Origin: Candidatus Koribacter versatilis Ellin345
GTDB lineage: Bacteria > Acidobacteriota > Terriglobia > Terriglobales > Acidobacteriaceae
NCBI RefSeq assembly: GCF_000014005.1
Contig: NC_008009.1
Location: 2,976,001 to 3,040,000, forward strand
Direction of reading: 5' to 3'
Length of the DNA: 64,000 bases
The notes below the pieces were generated by a model that made no database searches, was not told the origin of the DNA, and saw only the letters and a list, made by a program, of their open reading frames with translations. A program made the translations under genes and the position numbers. Of this stretch, positions 25,181-32,331 are shown piece by piece. The stretch's first letter is position 1. Each line of letters begins with the position of its first letter.

Positions 25181-25600
25181 TCACAAGGTTTGCGGATGAG
25201 GTCGACGCACAAAACGGTCCCACAAACGGACGCCGATCACGACCGGCAAGCTTGGCATCGGTTCCCGCAGAATTGCGCCACTCACGAAGCGGATGAATCC
25301 TTCCGCAGCCATGAGGATCAGCAGAAGCGATAGCGGATAGAAGAGCTCTGCCACGACGATGACTGCCAGTGCAGCCACCTGGGTGCCTGAGTTTCCTTGG
25401 GCAAAATGGTCGGCTTGCGCGAGGAAGTGTTTGCGGAACTGAAGATATTCCAGCACTCCGAAAATGGTCCACTCCGCCAACCCTGAAACCCACGTGCCGA
25501 ACACGAGCAGCGGCGGCGCCTCCGGAAAGCGCCACTTCCGGTACTTCTGCGGCCACATGCTGGCGAGGATTGCGTTCCAGGTTTCCATGGCGCTGCACAT
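25181..25600 (-). CDS. Small integral membrane protein, unknown function
   Basis: A 139-residue protein with an amphipathic amino end rich in Trp and Pro (WNAILASMWPQKYRKWRFPEA), a hydrophobic stretch about 33-55 and a long helix pair about 75-108 (VAALAVIVVAELFYPLSLLLILM), then a basic cytoplasmic tail. GGTGA sits 5 bp before the ATG at 25600; a second ATG follows four codons later. Two other long minus frames overlap it but have no hydrophobic pattern or sensible start. It is divergent from gapA. I do not recognise a characterised family. Confidence 0.7.
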   Translation of the reverse strand: MCSAMETWNAILASMWPQKYRKWRFPEAPPLLVFGTWVSGLAEWTIFGVLEYLQFRKHFLAQADHFAQGNSGTQVAALAVIVVAELFYPLSLLLILMAAEGFIRFVSGAILREPMPSLPVVIGVRLWDRFVRRPHPQTL

Positions 25601-25717
25601 TTATTCACCGCGAGGCCACTTCGGGCAAGGATTTTCAAATCGGCCCGAATTGTCCTTCTTTTCACGAAAGATGTGTGCCTGCTCCGTTTGCTGCTCCGTA
25701 CCCTGACTGTTAAGATT

Positions 25718-25746
25718 TTGAGTGGCACTCATGCCTACACATAGCA
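25718..25746 (+). promoter_or_regulatory. gapA: Possible gapA promoter
   Basis: TTGAGT and ATAGCA are separated by 17 nt, with the start codon 31 bp further. The -10 match is weak. Confidence 0.3.
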
Positions 25747-25777
25747 GTAGTGGTTCTATATCTTTGCCGGAGGAAAA

Positions 25778-26782
25778 ATGGCAATCAAGGTTGGCATCAA
25801 TGGATTTGGCCGCATCGGCCGTAACGTCTACCGCGCCGCGCTCAACGACTCGAATATCGAGATCGTTGCCGTTAACGACTTAACCGATCCGAAAACACTG
25901 GCGCACCTCCTGAAGTACGACTCCATCCTCGGCAATCTTCATCACAACATCTCCGCCACCGCTGACGCCATCACCGTGGACAGCAAGAGCGTAAAGGTGT
26001 TCGCAGAGAAAGATCCCGCTGCCCTCGATTGGTCCGCACTCGGCGTGCAGGTCGTCGTGGAATCGACCGGCCGTTTCACCAAGGCCGCTGACGCCAAGAA
26101 GCACCTGAAGGGCTCGGTCAAGAAGGTCATCATCTCCGCCCCGGCCACCGATGAAGACATCACCATCGTCCTCGGCGTCAACCAGGACAAGTACGATGCT
26201 TCGAAGCACCACATCCTTTCCAATGCTTCGTGCACCACGAACTGCCTGGCTCCGGTCGTGAAGGTCCTTCATGAAACCTTCGGTATCGTGAGCGGTTTGA
26301 TGACCACGATCCACAGCTACACCAACGATCAGGTCATTCTCGACTTCCCGCACAAGGACCTCCGTCGCGCCCGCGCTGCCGCGATCAACATGATCCCGAC
26401 CTCTACCGGCGCCGCCAAGGCGTTGCGGCTGGTGATCCCGGAAATGGCTGGCAAGCTCGATGGTTTCGCGATCCGTGTCCCAACCCCGAACGTCTCGGTT
26501 GTCGATCTGACGTTCACGGCGGAAAAGCCGATCACGAAGGACGCCATCAACGAAGCAGTCAAGAAGGCGGCAGAAGGCGAACTGAAGGGCATCCTGGGTT
26601 ACGAGACCGCACCGCTGGTTTCGAGCGACTTTAAGGGCAATTCCCTGTCGTCGATCTTCGATGCCGAGCTGACCAAGGTTCTCGGCAACACCGCGAAAGT
26701 GATCTCGTGGTACGACAACGAGTGGGGTTATTCCTGCCGCGTACGCGACCTGATCACCTTCCTCGGAAACAAAGGCCTGTAA
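25778..26782 (+). CDS. gapA: Glyceraldehyde-3-phosphate dehydrogenase
   Basis: A 334-residue enzyme of normal length. NAD site: IKVGINGFGRIGRNVYRAAL at the start. Catalytic site: SNASCTTNCLAPV near 150 with the active Cys, and HSYTNDQ with the base His near 178. The anion-binding RRARAAAINMIPTSTGAAKA and the carboxyl SWYDNEWGYSCRV are intact. It oxidises glyceraldehyde 3-phosphate to 1,3-bisphosphoglycerate in glycolysis. GGAGG lies 5 bp before the ATG. It ends at a terminator (26790-26812), and pgk starts about 330 bp later beyond a repeat cluster, so gap and pgk probably have separate promoters. Confidence 0.97.
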   Translation: MAIKVGINGFGRIGRNVYRAALNDSNIEIVAVNDLTDPKTLAHLLKYDSILGNLHHNISATADAITVDSKSVKVFAEKDPAALDWSALGVQVVVESTGRFTKAADAKKHLKGSVKKVIISAPATDEDITIVLGVNQDKYDASKHHILSNASCTTNCLAPVVKVLHETFGIVSGLMTTIHSYTNDQVILDFPHKDLRRARAAAINMIPTSTGAAKALRLVIPEMAGKLDGFAIRVPTPNVSVVDLTFTAEKPITKDAINEAVKKAAEGELKGILGYETAPLVSSDFKGNSLSSIFDAELTKVLGNTAKVISWYDNEWGYSCRVRDLITFLGNKGL

Positions 26783-26789
26783 GCATAAG

Positions 26790-26812
26790 AGGGCCGGGCA
26801 AAGCTCGGCCCT
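26790..26812 (+). terminator. gapA terminator
   Basis: Stem AGGGCCG/CGGCCCT with a 9-nt loop and TTTCGCTT after it. A second small hairpin TCGCACA-TTTTT-TGTGCGA follows at 26819-26837. Confidence 0.8.
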
Positions 26813-26863
26813 TTCGCTTCGCACATTTTTTGTGCGAGGCCATCACCTAAGTCGTACTGAAAA

Positions 26864-27010
26864 TGGTTTGTGCAAGGGCACGACTTCAGTCGTGCCGGAA
26901 ATGGTTTGTATCAGGCCACGAAATTCAGTCGTGCCGGAAACGGTTTGTATCAGGGCACGACTTTAGTCGTGCCGAAAACGGCCCCGAAAAGATCTGGGCT
27001 TTAGCCCCTG
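26864..27010 (+). repeat. REP-like cluster with three first hairpins and one second hairpin
   Basis: Three successive units begin GGTTTGT (26864-, 26902-, 26942-): the first and third have the perfect stem GGCACGACT/AGTCGTGCC, the middle one is altered (GGCCACGAAATTCAGTCGTG). Only the last unit is followed by the GGGCT-TT-AGCCC hairpin and CTGC. It occupies most of the gapA-pgk gap. Confidence 0.87.
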
Positions 27011-27110
27011 CTACCATCCTCGACTCCACATAACTACGTGGCGCGAGACATACTTCTGCTGTTGCACTCCTACTTTCGAATCGCGCCATCCGAGCGCGTG
27101 GAGTCACTTC

Positions 27111-28322
27111 ATGTCGAAGCTCTCAATTAAAGATCTACAGCTATCCAATAAACGCGTATTCATGCGCGTGGATTTCAACGTCCCTCTCGATGAAAACGGC
27201 CGCGTCACCGACGACACCCGCATCCGCGAAACGCTGCCCACCATCGAATACGCCCTGCGCCACGGCGCGAAGCTGATCCTCTGCTCGCACCTCGGACGCC
27301 CGAAGGGCAAACCCAATCCAAAAATGAGCCTCAAGCCCGTTGCCGAGCGCCTACGCGTGATGCTCGACCACGCGATCAGTCCCGGCCAGAATGTCGGCTT
27401 CTCGCCCGATTGCATCGGTATGCAAGCGCAGGAGATGGCGAAGCAGTTGGAAAAGGGCCAGGCCCTTCTGCTGGAGAATGTTCGCTTCCACGCCGAAGAG
27501 GAGAAGAACGATCCGGCCTTCGCGAAGGAACTCGCCAGCCTCTGCGAGCTCTACGTGAACGATGCGTTCGGCTCCGCACACCGCGCCCACGCCTCGACGG
27601 AAGGCATTACGCACTACGTCGAGAAATCGGCTGCGGGCTTGCTGATGCAGAAGGAACTCGACTATCTCGGCAAGGCGACCTCGAACCCGGCGAAGCCGTT
27701 CGTGGCCATCCTCGGCGGCGCCAAGGTCAGCGACAAGATCGGCGTCATCCAGAACCTCATGGCCAAAGTTGACGCCATCATCATCGGCGGCGGCATGGCT
27801 TACACCTTCCTCAAGGCGCAGGGCCAGGAGATCGGTAAGTCCCTCTTCGAGGCCGATAAACTCGACCTCGCCAAGCAGATCCTGGCCGACGCGCACAAAC
27901 GCGGATTGAAGTTCCTGCTGCCCGTCGACCACGTCACTGCCGACAAGTTCGACATGCACGCCACCCCCCATCAGATCGGTGAAGGCCAGTCCATACCAGC
28001 CGAGCAGATGGCGCTGGATATCGGCCCTAAGACGGTCGCTCTCTTCTCAGAGGAGATCGCGAAGGCGCGCACGATCGTGTGGAACGGTCCCATGGGCGTC
28101 TTCGAGTTCGACAACTTCGCCAAGGGCACCCGTGCCATCGCCAAAGCCGTTGCCGGCAACAGCGGCGCCACCTCAATCGTAGGCGGAGGCGACAGTGTAG
28201 CGGCGGTGCACGATGCCGGCGTTGCCGACAAGATCACCCACATCTCCACTGGCGGCGGCGCTTCGCTGGAGTTCCTGGAAGGCAAGAAACTGCCCGGCGT
28301 GGAAGCGCTGACCAACAAATAG
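27111..28322 (+). CDS. pgk: Phosphoglycerate kinase
   Basis: A 403-residue cytoplasmic enzyme transferring phosphate from 1,3-bisphosphoglycerate to ADP. Signature RVDFNVPLD near 20, substrate site [10 protein letters not shown] near 60, the hinge segment [18 protein letters not shown] near 200, and the nucleotide-binding end [10 protein letters not shown] and [12 protein letters not shown] near 350. Length and order are normal. The stop TAG is directly followed by the ATG of the macro-domain gene, and tpiA overlaps that gene, so the three are one transcript. Confidence 0.97.
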   Translation: MSKLSIKDLQLSNKRVFMRVDFNVPLDENGRVTDDTRIRETLPTIEYALRHGAKLILCSHLGRPKGKPNPKMSLKPVAERLRVMLDHAISPGQNVGFSPDCIGMQAQEMAKQLEKGQALLLENVRFHAEEEKNDPAFAKELASLCELYVNDAFGSAHRAHASTEGITHYVEKSAAGLLMQKELDYLGKATSNPAKPFVAILGGAKVSDKIGVIQNLMAKVDAIIIGGGMAYTFLKAQGQEIGKSLFEADKLDLAKQILADAHKRGLKFLLPVDHVTADKFDMHATPHQIGEGQSIPAEQMALDIGPKTVALFSEEIAKARTIVWNGPMGVFEFDNFAKGTRAIAKAVAGNSGATSIVGGGDSVAAVHDAGVADKITHISTGGGASLEFLEGKKLPGVEALTNK

Positions 28323-28901
28323 ATGGCTGAAGCCGCATACACCGTCGTTCTCGAAGGCGGAAAGACCGTCGCCTTCGAGGGCCCTTCCGACATTACGAAG
28401 CAGCAGGTAGAGGCGATCGTCAACGCCGCGAACTCGACGCTATTGGGCGGCGGCGGCGTGGATGGCGCCATCCATAATGCCGGAGGCCCGTCGATCCTCG
28501 CGGAGTGTAAACGCATCGTCGCGAAGATTGGGTCGCTTCCCGAGGGCAAAGCGGTCATGACCACGGGCGGCAGGCTCCGCGCAAAGTACGTGATCCACAC
28601 CGTCGGGCCGATCTGGAGTGGCGGCAAACGTGGCGAAGCCAAGACGCTCGCCAGCGCCTATCGCGAGTCCATCCGCGTCGCCGATGAGAACTCCGTGACC
28701 ACAATGGCCTTCCCTTCTATCTCCACGGGAGCGTACCGCTATCCGGTGAAAGATGCCGCCCGCGTCGCCGTGAAAGCGGTCGCAGAGGCACTTCGGAAAA
28801 CAACGTTTGTGAAAGAAGTACGATTCGCACTTTTTGACAGCGGCACGCTGGACGACTACGTCGCAGCGGCGCGCCAATGGGAAATGGAATATTTGAAATG
28901 A
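28323..28901 (+). CDS. Macro-domain protein, probable ADP-ribose-type deacetylase
   Basis: A 192-residue macro domain: [20 protein letters not shown] near 38-58 (the Asn-Asp pair used in O-acetyl-ADP-ribose hydrolysis is present as NAAN and GVDGAI), [11 protein letters not shown] near 88, and the phosphate loop [10 protein letters not shown] near 132. MacroD/YmdB-type relatives bind or hydrolyse ADP-ribose adducts. It abuts pgk without a gap and its stop overlaps the tpiA start (ATGA), so its level is tied to two glycolytic enzymes that depend on the NAD/ADP pool. The first 25 residues ([14 protein letters not shown]) are an uncommon extension. Confidence 0.9.
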   Translation: MAEAAYTVVLEGGKTVAFEGPSDITKQQVEAIVNAANSTLLGGGGVDGAIHNAGGPSILAECKRIVAKIGSLPEGKAVMTTGGRLRAKYVIHTVGPIWSGGKRGEAKTLASAYRESIRVADENSVTTMAFPSISTGAYRYPVKDAARVAVKAVAEALRKTTFVKEVRFALFDSGTLDDYVAAARQWEMEYLK

Positions 28902-29650
28902 GCCGTAAGAAGATCATTGCCGGTAATTGGAAGATGCATAACACGCCGCAGCAATCGCTGGCGTTCGTAAAGGCGTTTCTGCCGCTGGTGGCAGACCACA
29001 CGCGCGATGAGATCGTGCTTTGCCCGCCCTACCTTTCACTGGCAACCGTGGTTGAAGCAACCAAGGGATCGAATGTCATGGTCGGCGCGCAGAACATGCA
29101 CTGGGAGGTAAAAGGCGCGTTCACCGGTGAGTGCTCGCCTGAGATGCTGGTTGAGAGCGGCGTGACCCACGTGATTATCGGCCACTCGGAACGCCGCCAG
29201 TATTTCAACGAGACCGACGACACCGTCAACCGCAAGCTCGAGGTCGCCCTCGAGCACGGGCTCACGCCCATCGTCTGCGTCGGCGAAGTCCTCGAAGAGC
29301 GTGAAGCCGGCCTCACCGAAGACGTCCTTCGCCGCCAGTGCTCGCGTGCCTTCCGCGGCATCTCCGGCAAGAAAGCAGCCAAGCTCGTCATGGCGTACGA
29401 ACCGGTGTGGGCGATCGGTACCGGCAAGACCGCAACCCCCGAAATTGCCGAAGATGCCCACCTCGTAATTCGTGGCGAAGCAGCCAAAGCATTCGGCGAC
29501 GATTTTGCGCACGCGCTCCGTATCCAGTATGGCGGCAGCGTGAAAGCTGACAATGCGCGTACCTTGATGTCGCAGCCGGACATCGACGGGGCGCTCGTCG
29601 GTGGAGCGAGCCTGGACGCCGCGGGCTTCGCGAAAATCGTGAAGTACTAA
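28898..29650 (+). CDS. tpiA: Triosephosphate isomerase
   Basis: A 250-residue TIM barrel. Residues RKKIIAGNWKMH give the catalytic Asn-Lys pair near 10-12; the electrophile His is in IIGHSERRQYF near 95; the base Glu is in AYEPVWAIGTGKTA near 168, which is also the mobile loop; the phosphate site is IQYGGSVKADN near 212 and GALVGGASL. The ATG at 28898 overlaps the TGA of the macro gene by 4 bp; a start at 28877 would add seven unneeded residues. It interconverts dihydroxyacetone phosphate and glyceraldehyde 3-phosphate. Confidence 0.97.
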   Translation: MSRKKIIAGNWKMHNTPQQSLAFVKAFLPLVADHTRDEIVLCPPYLSLATVVEATKGSNVMVGAQNMHWEVKGAFTGECSPEMLVESGVTHVIIGHSERRQYFNETDDTVNRKLEVALEHGLTPIVCVGEVLEEREAGLTEDVLRRQCSRAFRGISGKKAAKLVMAYEPVWAIGTGKTATPEIAEDAHLVIRGEAAKAFGDDFAHALRIQYGGSVKADNARTLMSQPDIDGALVGGASLDAAGFAKIVKY

Positions 29651-29668
29651 CTCACAAACTCAAAAAGA

Positions 29669-29697
29669 AAGGGCAGAATGCGCTTCATTCTGCCCTT
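29669..29697. terminator. Strong bidirectional terminator after tpiA
   Basis: A perfect 12-bp stem AAGGGCAGAATG/CATTCTGCCCTT with loop CGCTT, A-rich before and TTTTG after. It serves tpiA and the convergent ferritin-like gene. Confidence 0.92.
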
Positions 29698-29718
29698 TTG
29701 CTCTGCATTTCTAAGTTT

Positions 29719-30225
29719 TTACGCGGCTTTTGCGTCGATATTTACGCTTTCAGCGATCTGGTTAAGTGTCTGGTCTGCTTCCTTCTCTTCCTGCAGTGTC
29801 TGTTCCAGGAGCTGTGCGATCTGCGCTTGGCCGAGCAAATTCGCATACGTTCGCACCGTTCCATAGCCAGCGATCTCGTAATGTTCCACTCGCTGCGCAG
29901 ACGCTATGATGACCGCATCGCGCACCGCTTTGTCGTCCGCATCGCCAACGACGTCATCACCTTCGGCAATCACGCCTTTCATGCCTTTGCAGGTTTCGCC
30001 ATCGGCGTCTTCGCCCAGGATCTGGAAGATCTGCTCGAGGCGACGAATCTGCTCACGAGTAACTTCGAGATGATCTTGCAACGCATCTTGCAGTCGTGAA
30101 TCGGTCGCTTTCTCAATCAGCTTCGGCAACGCCTTTGTGATCTGCTGCTCGCCGTCGTAAAGGTCACGGAGCTGCTCAATGAACAGCTCTTCAAGGTTCT
30201 CAACTTTCATGGAAAACAGGGCCAT
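29719..30225 (-). CDS. Ferritin-like four-helix protein, YciE/YciF (DUF892) type
   Basis: A 168-residue helical protein. Family marks are LEELFIEQLRDLYDGEQQITKALPKL at the start and HLEVTREQIRRLEQIFQILG, with the second helix pair carrying SAQRVEHYEIAGYGTVRTYA. Conserved Glu and His residues (E, E and H/E-x-x-H style pairs) fit a di-iron site. Family members are induced in osmotic, cold or envelope stress; the exact reaction is unknown. The ATG at 30225 is preferred since GGAGGA lies 6 bp before it. It heads a group of small stress or envelope-type genes on the same strand. Confidence 0.88.
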   Translation of the reverse strand: MALFSMKVENLEELFIEQLRDLYDGEQQITKALPKLIEKATDSRLQDALQDHLEVTREQIRRLEQIFQILGEDADGETCKGMKGVIAEGDDVVGDADDKAVRDAVIIASAQRVEHYEIAGYGTVRTYANLLGQAQIAQLLEQTLQEEKEADQTLNQIAESVNIDAKAA

Positions 30226-30300
30226 TGGTGTTCCTCCAAGGGGAATTTCCATAGCTAGATGGCAGGAACAACCGAGACGTTGGGCGAAGCCTGTGAGTAA

Positions 30301-30585
30301 TTAGTATTTCACTTCCTGCACAGCATTCCGACGCACATACCAGCAAGGATGCTGGTTTTCGTGCGGCAATAGCGAGCGCACGCAGCTCACATTCTGCACC
30401 CCTTGCGGAACGTATTCAGCCTTGTTGCCCTTCTGCGGAATCACATCTACAACATCCACCGCGACAGTGTCATAGACATTTCGCCCCATCGCCTTTCGAG
30501 CGTAGAACGTAGCGAGATCGACGGCACCGACCGGTCCCAGCGCCAATGCAACGCCAATCCCAACGCGTAAGACGAGCCGCTTCAT
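30301..30585 (-). CDS. Small exported or membrane-anchored hypothetical protein
   Basis: About 94 residues from an ATG at 30585 (an upstream ATG at 30606 is possible). One hydrophobic segment at 3-22 (RLVLRVGIGVALALGPVGAV) is a signal peptide or anchor. The rest has two Cys about 18 apart (NVSCVRSLL, HPCWYVRR), which may form a disulphide outside the cytoplasm. A terminator (30611-30636) separates it from the Ser-rich gene upstream. I do not recognise the family. Confidence 0.6.
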   Translation of the reverse strand: MKRLVLRVGIGVALALGPVGAVDLATFYARKAMGRNVYDTVAVDVVDVIPQKGNKAEYVPQGVQNVSCVRSLLPHENQHPCWYVRRNAVQEVKY

Positions 30586-30610
30586 CGTGAAAGAACTATA
30601 GCGCACAAGA

Positions 30611-30636
30611 AAGCCGTGGCGCGAAGGCCACGGCTT
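30611..30636 (-). terminator. Terminator of the Ser-rich gene
   Basis: A perfect 10-bp stem AAGCCGTGGC/GCCACGGCTT with loop GCGAAG; the minus strand continues TTTCTTGT. Confidence 0.85.
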
Positions 30637-30654
30637 CCTGTTACACCCTGGATC

Positions 30655-31089
30655 CTAGCGGTGCGGCTGTGAGTTGGTGTCCGGAGTTGCCGCGTTTGGG
30701 TTGCTGCTGTTCGGCGTCGTGCTGGAGTTCGGGTTCGAGGTGCTGTTCGGATTCGACGAGTTCATATCCGAGCTGCTGGAGCTGCTGGGAGACGTCGAGC
30801 TGCTGCTCGGCGAGGTCGAAGAACTGGAGCTGCTGGAAGGTGAGCTGCTGGTGCTCGACGGCGACGTCGGGTTCATGTCCGTGCTGCTGGACCCAGTGGT
30901 GGACGACGGTGAAGTCGAGCTGCTCGACCCAGCCGGGGTAGACGTACTCGATGGACTCTGCGAGCTTTGAGCGCTGCTGGAGCCGCTGCCCGCGGCATTG
31001 GCGTCGCTCTGTGAGCTCGGGCTCTGAGCGATGGCGATACCCGTCGAGAAAATGACTGCCGTTGCGATCGTCAAAAGATTCTTACTCAT
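30655..31089 (-). CDS. Ser-rich low-complexity secreted protein
   Basis: About 144 residues from the ATG at 31089. Signal peptide MSKNLLTIATAVIFSTGIAIAQ, then a body in which most residues are Ser with Pro, Thr, Asn and Gly (runs of SSSSPS and TSPSSSS), ending NSQPHR. The coding DNA is a run of imperfect GCTGGA/GCTGCT triplet-like repeats, so length can vary by slippage. It matches the design of the protein at 8233-8649. GGAGA lies about 11 bp before the start. Longer starts upstream would put a non-hydrophobic segment before the signal peptide. Confidence 0.75.
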   Translation of the reverse strand: MSKNLLTIATAVIFSTGIAIAQSPSSQSDANAAGSGSSSAQSSQSPSSTSTPAGSSSSTSPSSTTGSSSTDMNPTSPSSTSSSPSSSSSSSTSPSSSSTSPSSSSSSDMNSSNPNSTSNPNSSTTPNSSNPNAATPDTNSQPHR

Positions 31090-31218
31090 TTGCGATTTAT
31101 CTCCTGAGCGCTGAATTAGCGTCGTTGGAGGTTCGATGGCGGCCGAGCATCCGGGTTTGCATGGAATCGAAAGCTGCCGCTGCAATGGGAGCGCCACCAT
31201 CGTGCGCTCCCCTCGTCC

Positions 31219-31533
31219 CTAGGAGGCCACGTTCGCAGTCCTCACCGCGGATCCACTCTCAACGTCTATAAGGTCGCGGATTTCCTGATAAACCCCGCTG
31301 GGAATGACCATGCGTGCGACGAGATCGAGACGGTGGCGGTAGGGACGGTTTTCGACGATGCGTTCCGCGAAATGCTCGGTGATCCCCGGCAGGGTCACTA
31401 GGTCTTCATGAGAACAGAGATTCAGGTCCACACGTCGAACGACATGCGAAAGCCGCATCCCTGCTTGGCGCAGTTCACGCGCGACCCATACGCCGAGCAC
31501 AATGCCGGCGGTCCAAAACAAAAGGCGCTTCAT
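31219..31533 (-). CDS. Membrane-anchored helix-hairpin-helix protein
   Basis: About 104 residues. An amino-terminal membrane helix (MKRLLFWTAGIVLGVWVA) is followed by a ComEA-like double helix-hairpin-helix: VDLNLCSHEDLVTLPGITEH then a second half LVARMVIPSGVYQEIRDLI. The canonical form is INxAtxeeLxxLPGIgxxxAxxI; here the hairpin LPGIT is intact. Such modules bind DNA backbone non-specifically, in ComEA during uptake. GGAGA lies 6 bp before the ATG at 31533. No other competence gene is near, so DNA uptake is only a possibility. Confidence 0.72.
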   Translation of the reverse strand: MKRLLFWTAGIVLGVWVARELRQAGMRLSHVVRRVDLNLCSHEDLVTLPGITEHFAERIVENRPYRHRLDLVARMVIPSGVYQEIRDLIDVESGSAVRTANVAS

Positions 31534-31621
31534 GTTGTCTCCAGGAATAAAGCAGAAAGATTCCTGCGTATTTAGATGCGGCAAGAGTGATGTCAGGCTG
31601 CCGCCCAAGGAGACAATCGGA

Positions 31622-31810
31622 CTACTTCTTTGAATTGACTTCCGAAATATAGCGATGGATCTCGCGGTGAAGGCTGAATAGCCGCTGCAGGACGTCGGGG
31701 TCGCTGGTGGTTTTCAACATCTCGCGGAGACAGGCTTCGACTTCGAGAAGGTCGTCGAGAGCAACCTGCTCGGGCTTGCCTTCGTCGGAAGAAGCTGGGG
31801 CCGGGATATT
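31622..31810 (-). CDS. Short helical hypothetical protein
   Basis: About 62 residues from an ATG at 31810, with a longer alternative from 31906. Predicted helices LDDLLEVEACLREMLKT and DVLQRLFSLHREIHRYISE are amphipathic and rich in Leu and Glu, as in small coiled-coil proteins. No signal peptide. Start choice is uncertain. Function unknown. Confidence 0.45.
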   Translation of the reverse strand, partial: NIPAPASSDEGKPEQVALDDLLEVEACLREMLKTTSDPDVLQRLFSLHREIHRYISEVNSKK

Positions 31811-31933
31811 CATAGCCAATGCCACATGGACAGTGTCCGACTCAGCAGCACATTTTGCACTCCCCCCTACGTGGGACAATACCCGTTTTGGAGCTAGAGC
31901 GGCCATTCTTTAGTTTCGTAGTTTCGCAACTGA

Positions 31934-32329
31934 ATGACTACTGACAAGGGCAGCAGGCGCGGTTTCCCTGAGGTTGGCGATTGCCCGACCATTACTCCAA
32001 CACGACAGGTTACGAAAGTCGATATTACTTTTCGGGTTCCAGTTTTGAATCTGGTAGACTTCGACGCGGTTCTAAAGGTTTGGAGCGGCCACGCGATGAA
32101 AATCGAAAAATACGACCCCCAGAAATTTCCCGAGATCCGTGGATGCAAATGGTTCATGGTGCGCTGCGCGGTTGAACCGGACGCCAAGGCGTGCGAATTG
32201 CGCTTCGTGGTGTGCGATCACGGCAAACAGGACGGCTTCTGCAAACGTCACTTCGCGATGGAGATGGAAGAGAACGTTCGACTGCGCGCCGCGCTCCTGT
32301 CCCAGCTTGCCGATTCGGTTTTGAGATAA
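31934..32329 (+). CDS. Small soluble hypothetical protein with Cys/His cluster
   Basis: A 131-residue protein. From about residue 55 it reads IEKYDPQKFPEIRGCKWFMVRCAVEPD, then CELRFVVCDHGKQDGFC and KRH: five Cys and two His within 45 residues, the last part C-D-H-x6-C-x2-H looking like a small zinc-binding unit. The first 50 residues are less convincing, and an ATG at 32095 could be the true start. It is convergent with the TolC-like gene with only a 2-bp gap, so no terminator can be seen. I do not recognise the family. Confidence 0.5.
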   Translation: MTTDKGSRRGFPEVGDCPTITPTRQVTKVDITFRVPVLNLVDFDAVLKVWSGHAMKIEKYDPQKFPEIRGCKWFMVRCAVEPDAKACELRFVVCDHGKQDGFCKRHFAMEMEENVRLRAALLSQLADSVLR

Positions 32330-32331
32330 CT

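Noticed and set aside
25181-25728. Alternative minus frames at 25149-25598 and 25318-25728
   Set aside because: They lack the membrane pattern and ribosome site of the 25181-25600 frame.
25720-25730. CIRCE-like GAGTGGCACTC palindrome before gapA
   Set aside because: Too short and without the 9-nt spacer of the CIRCE element.
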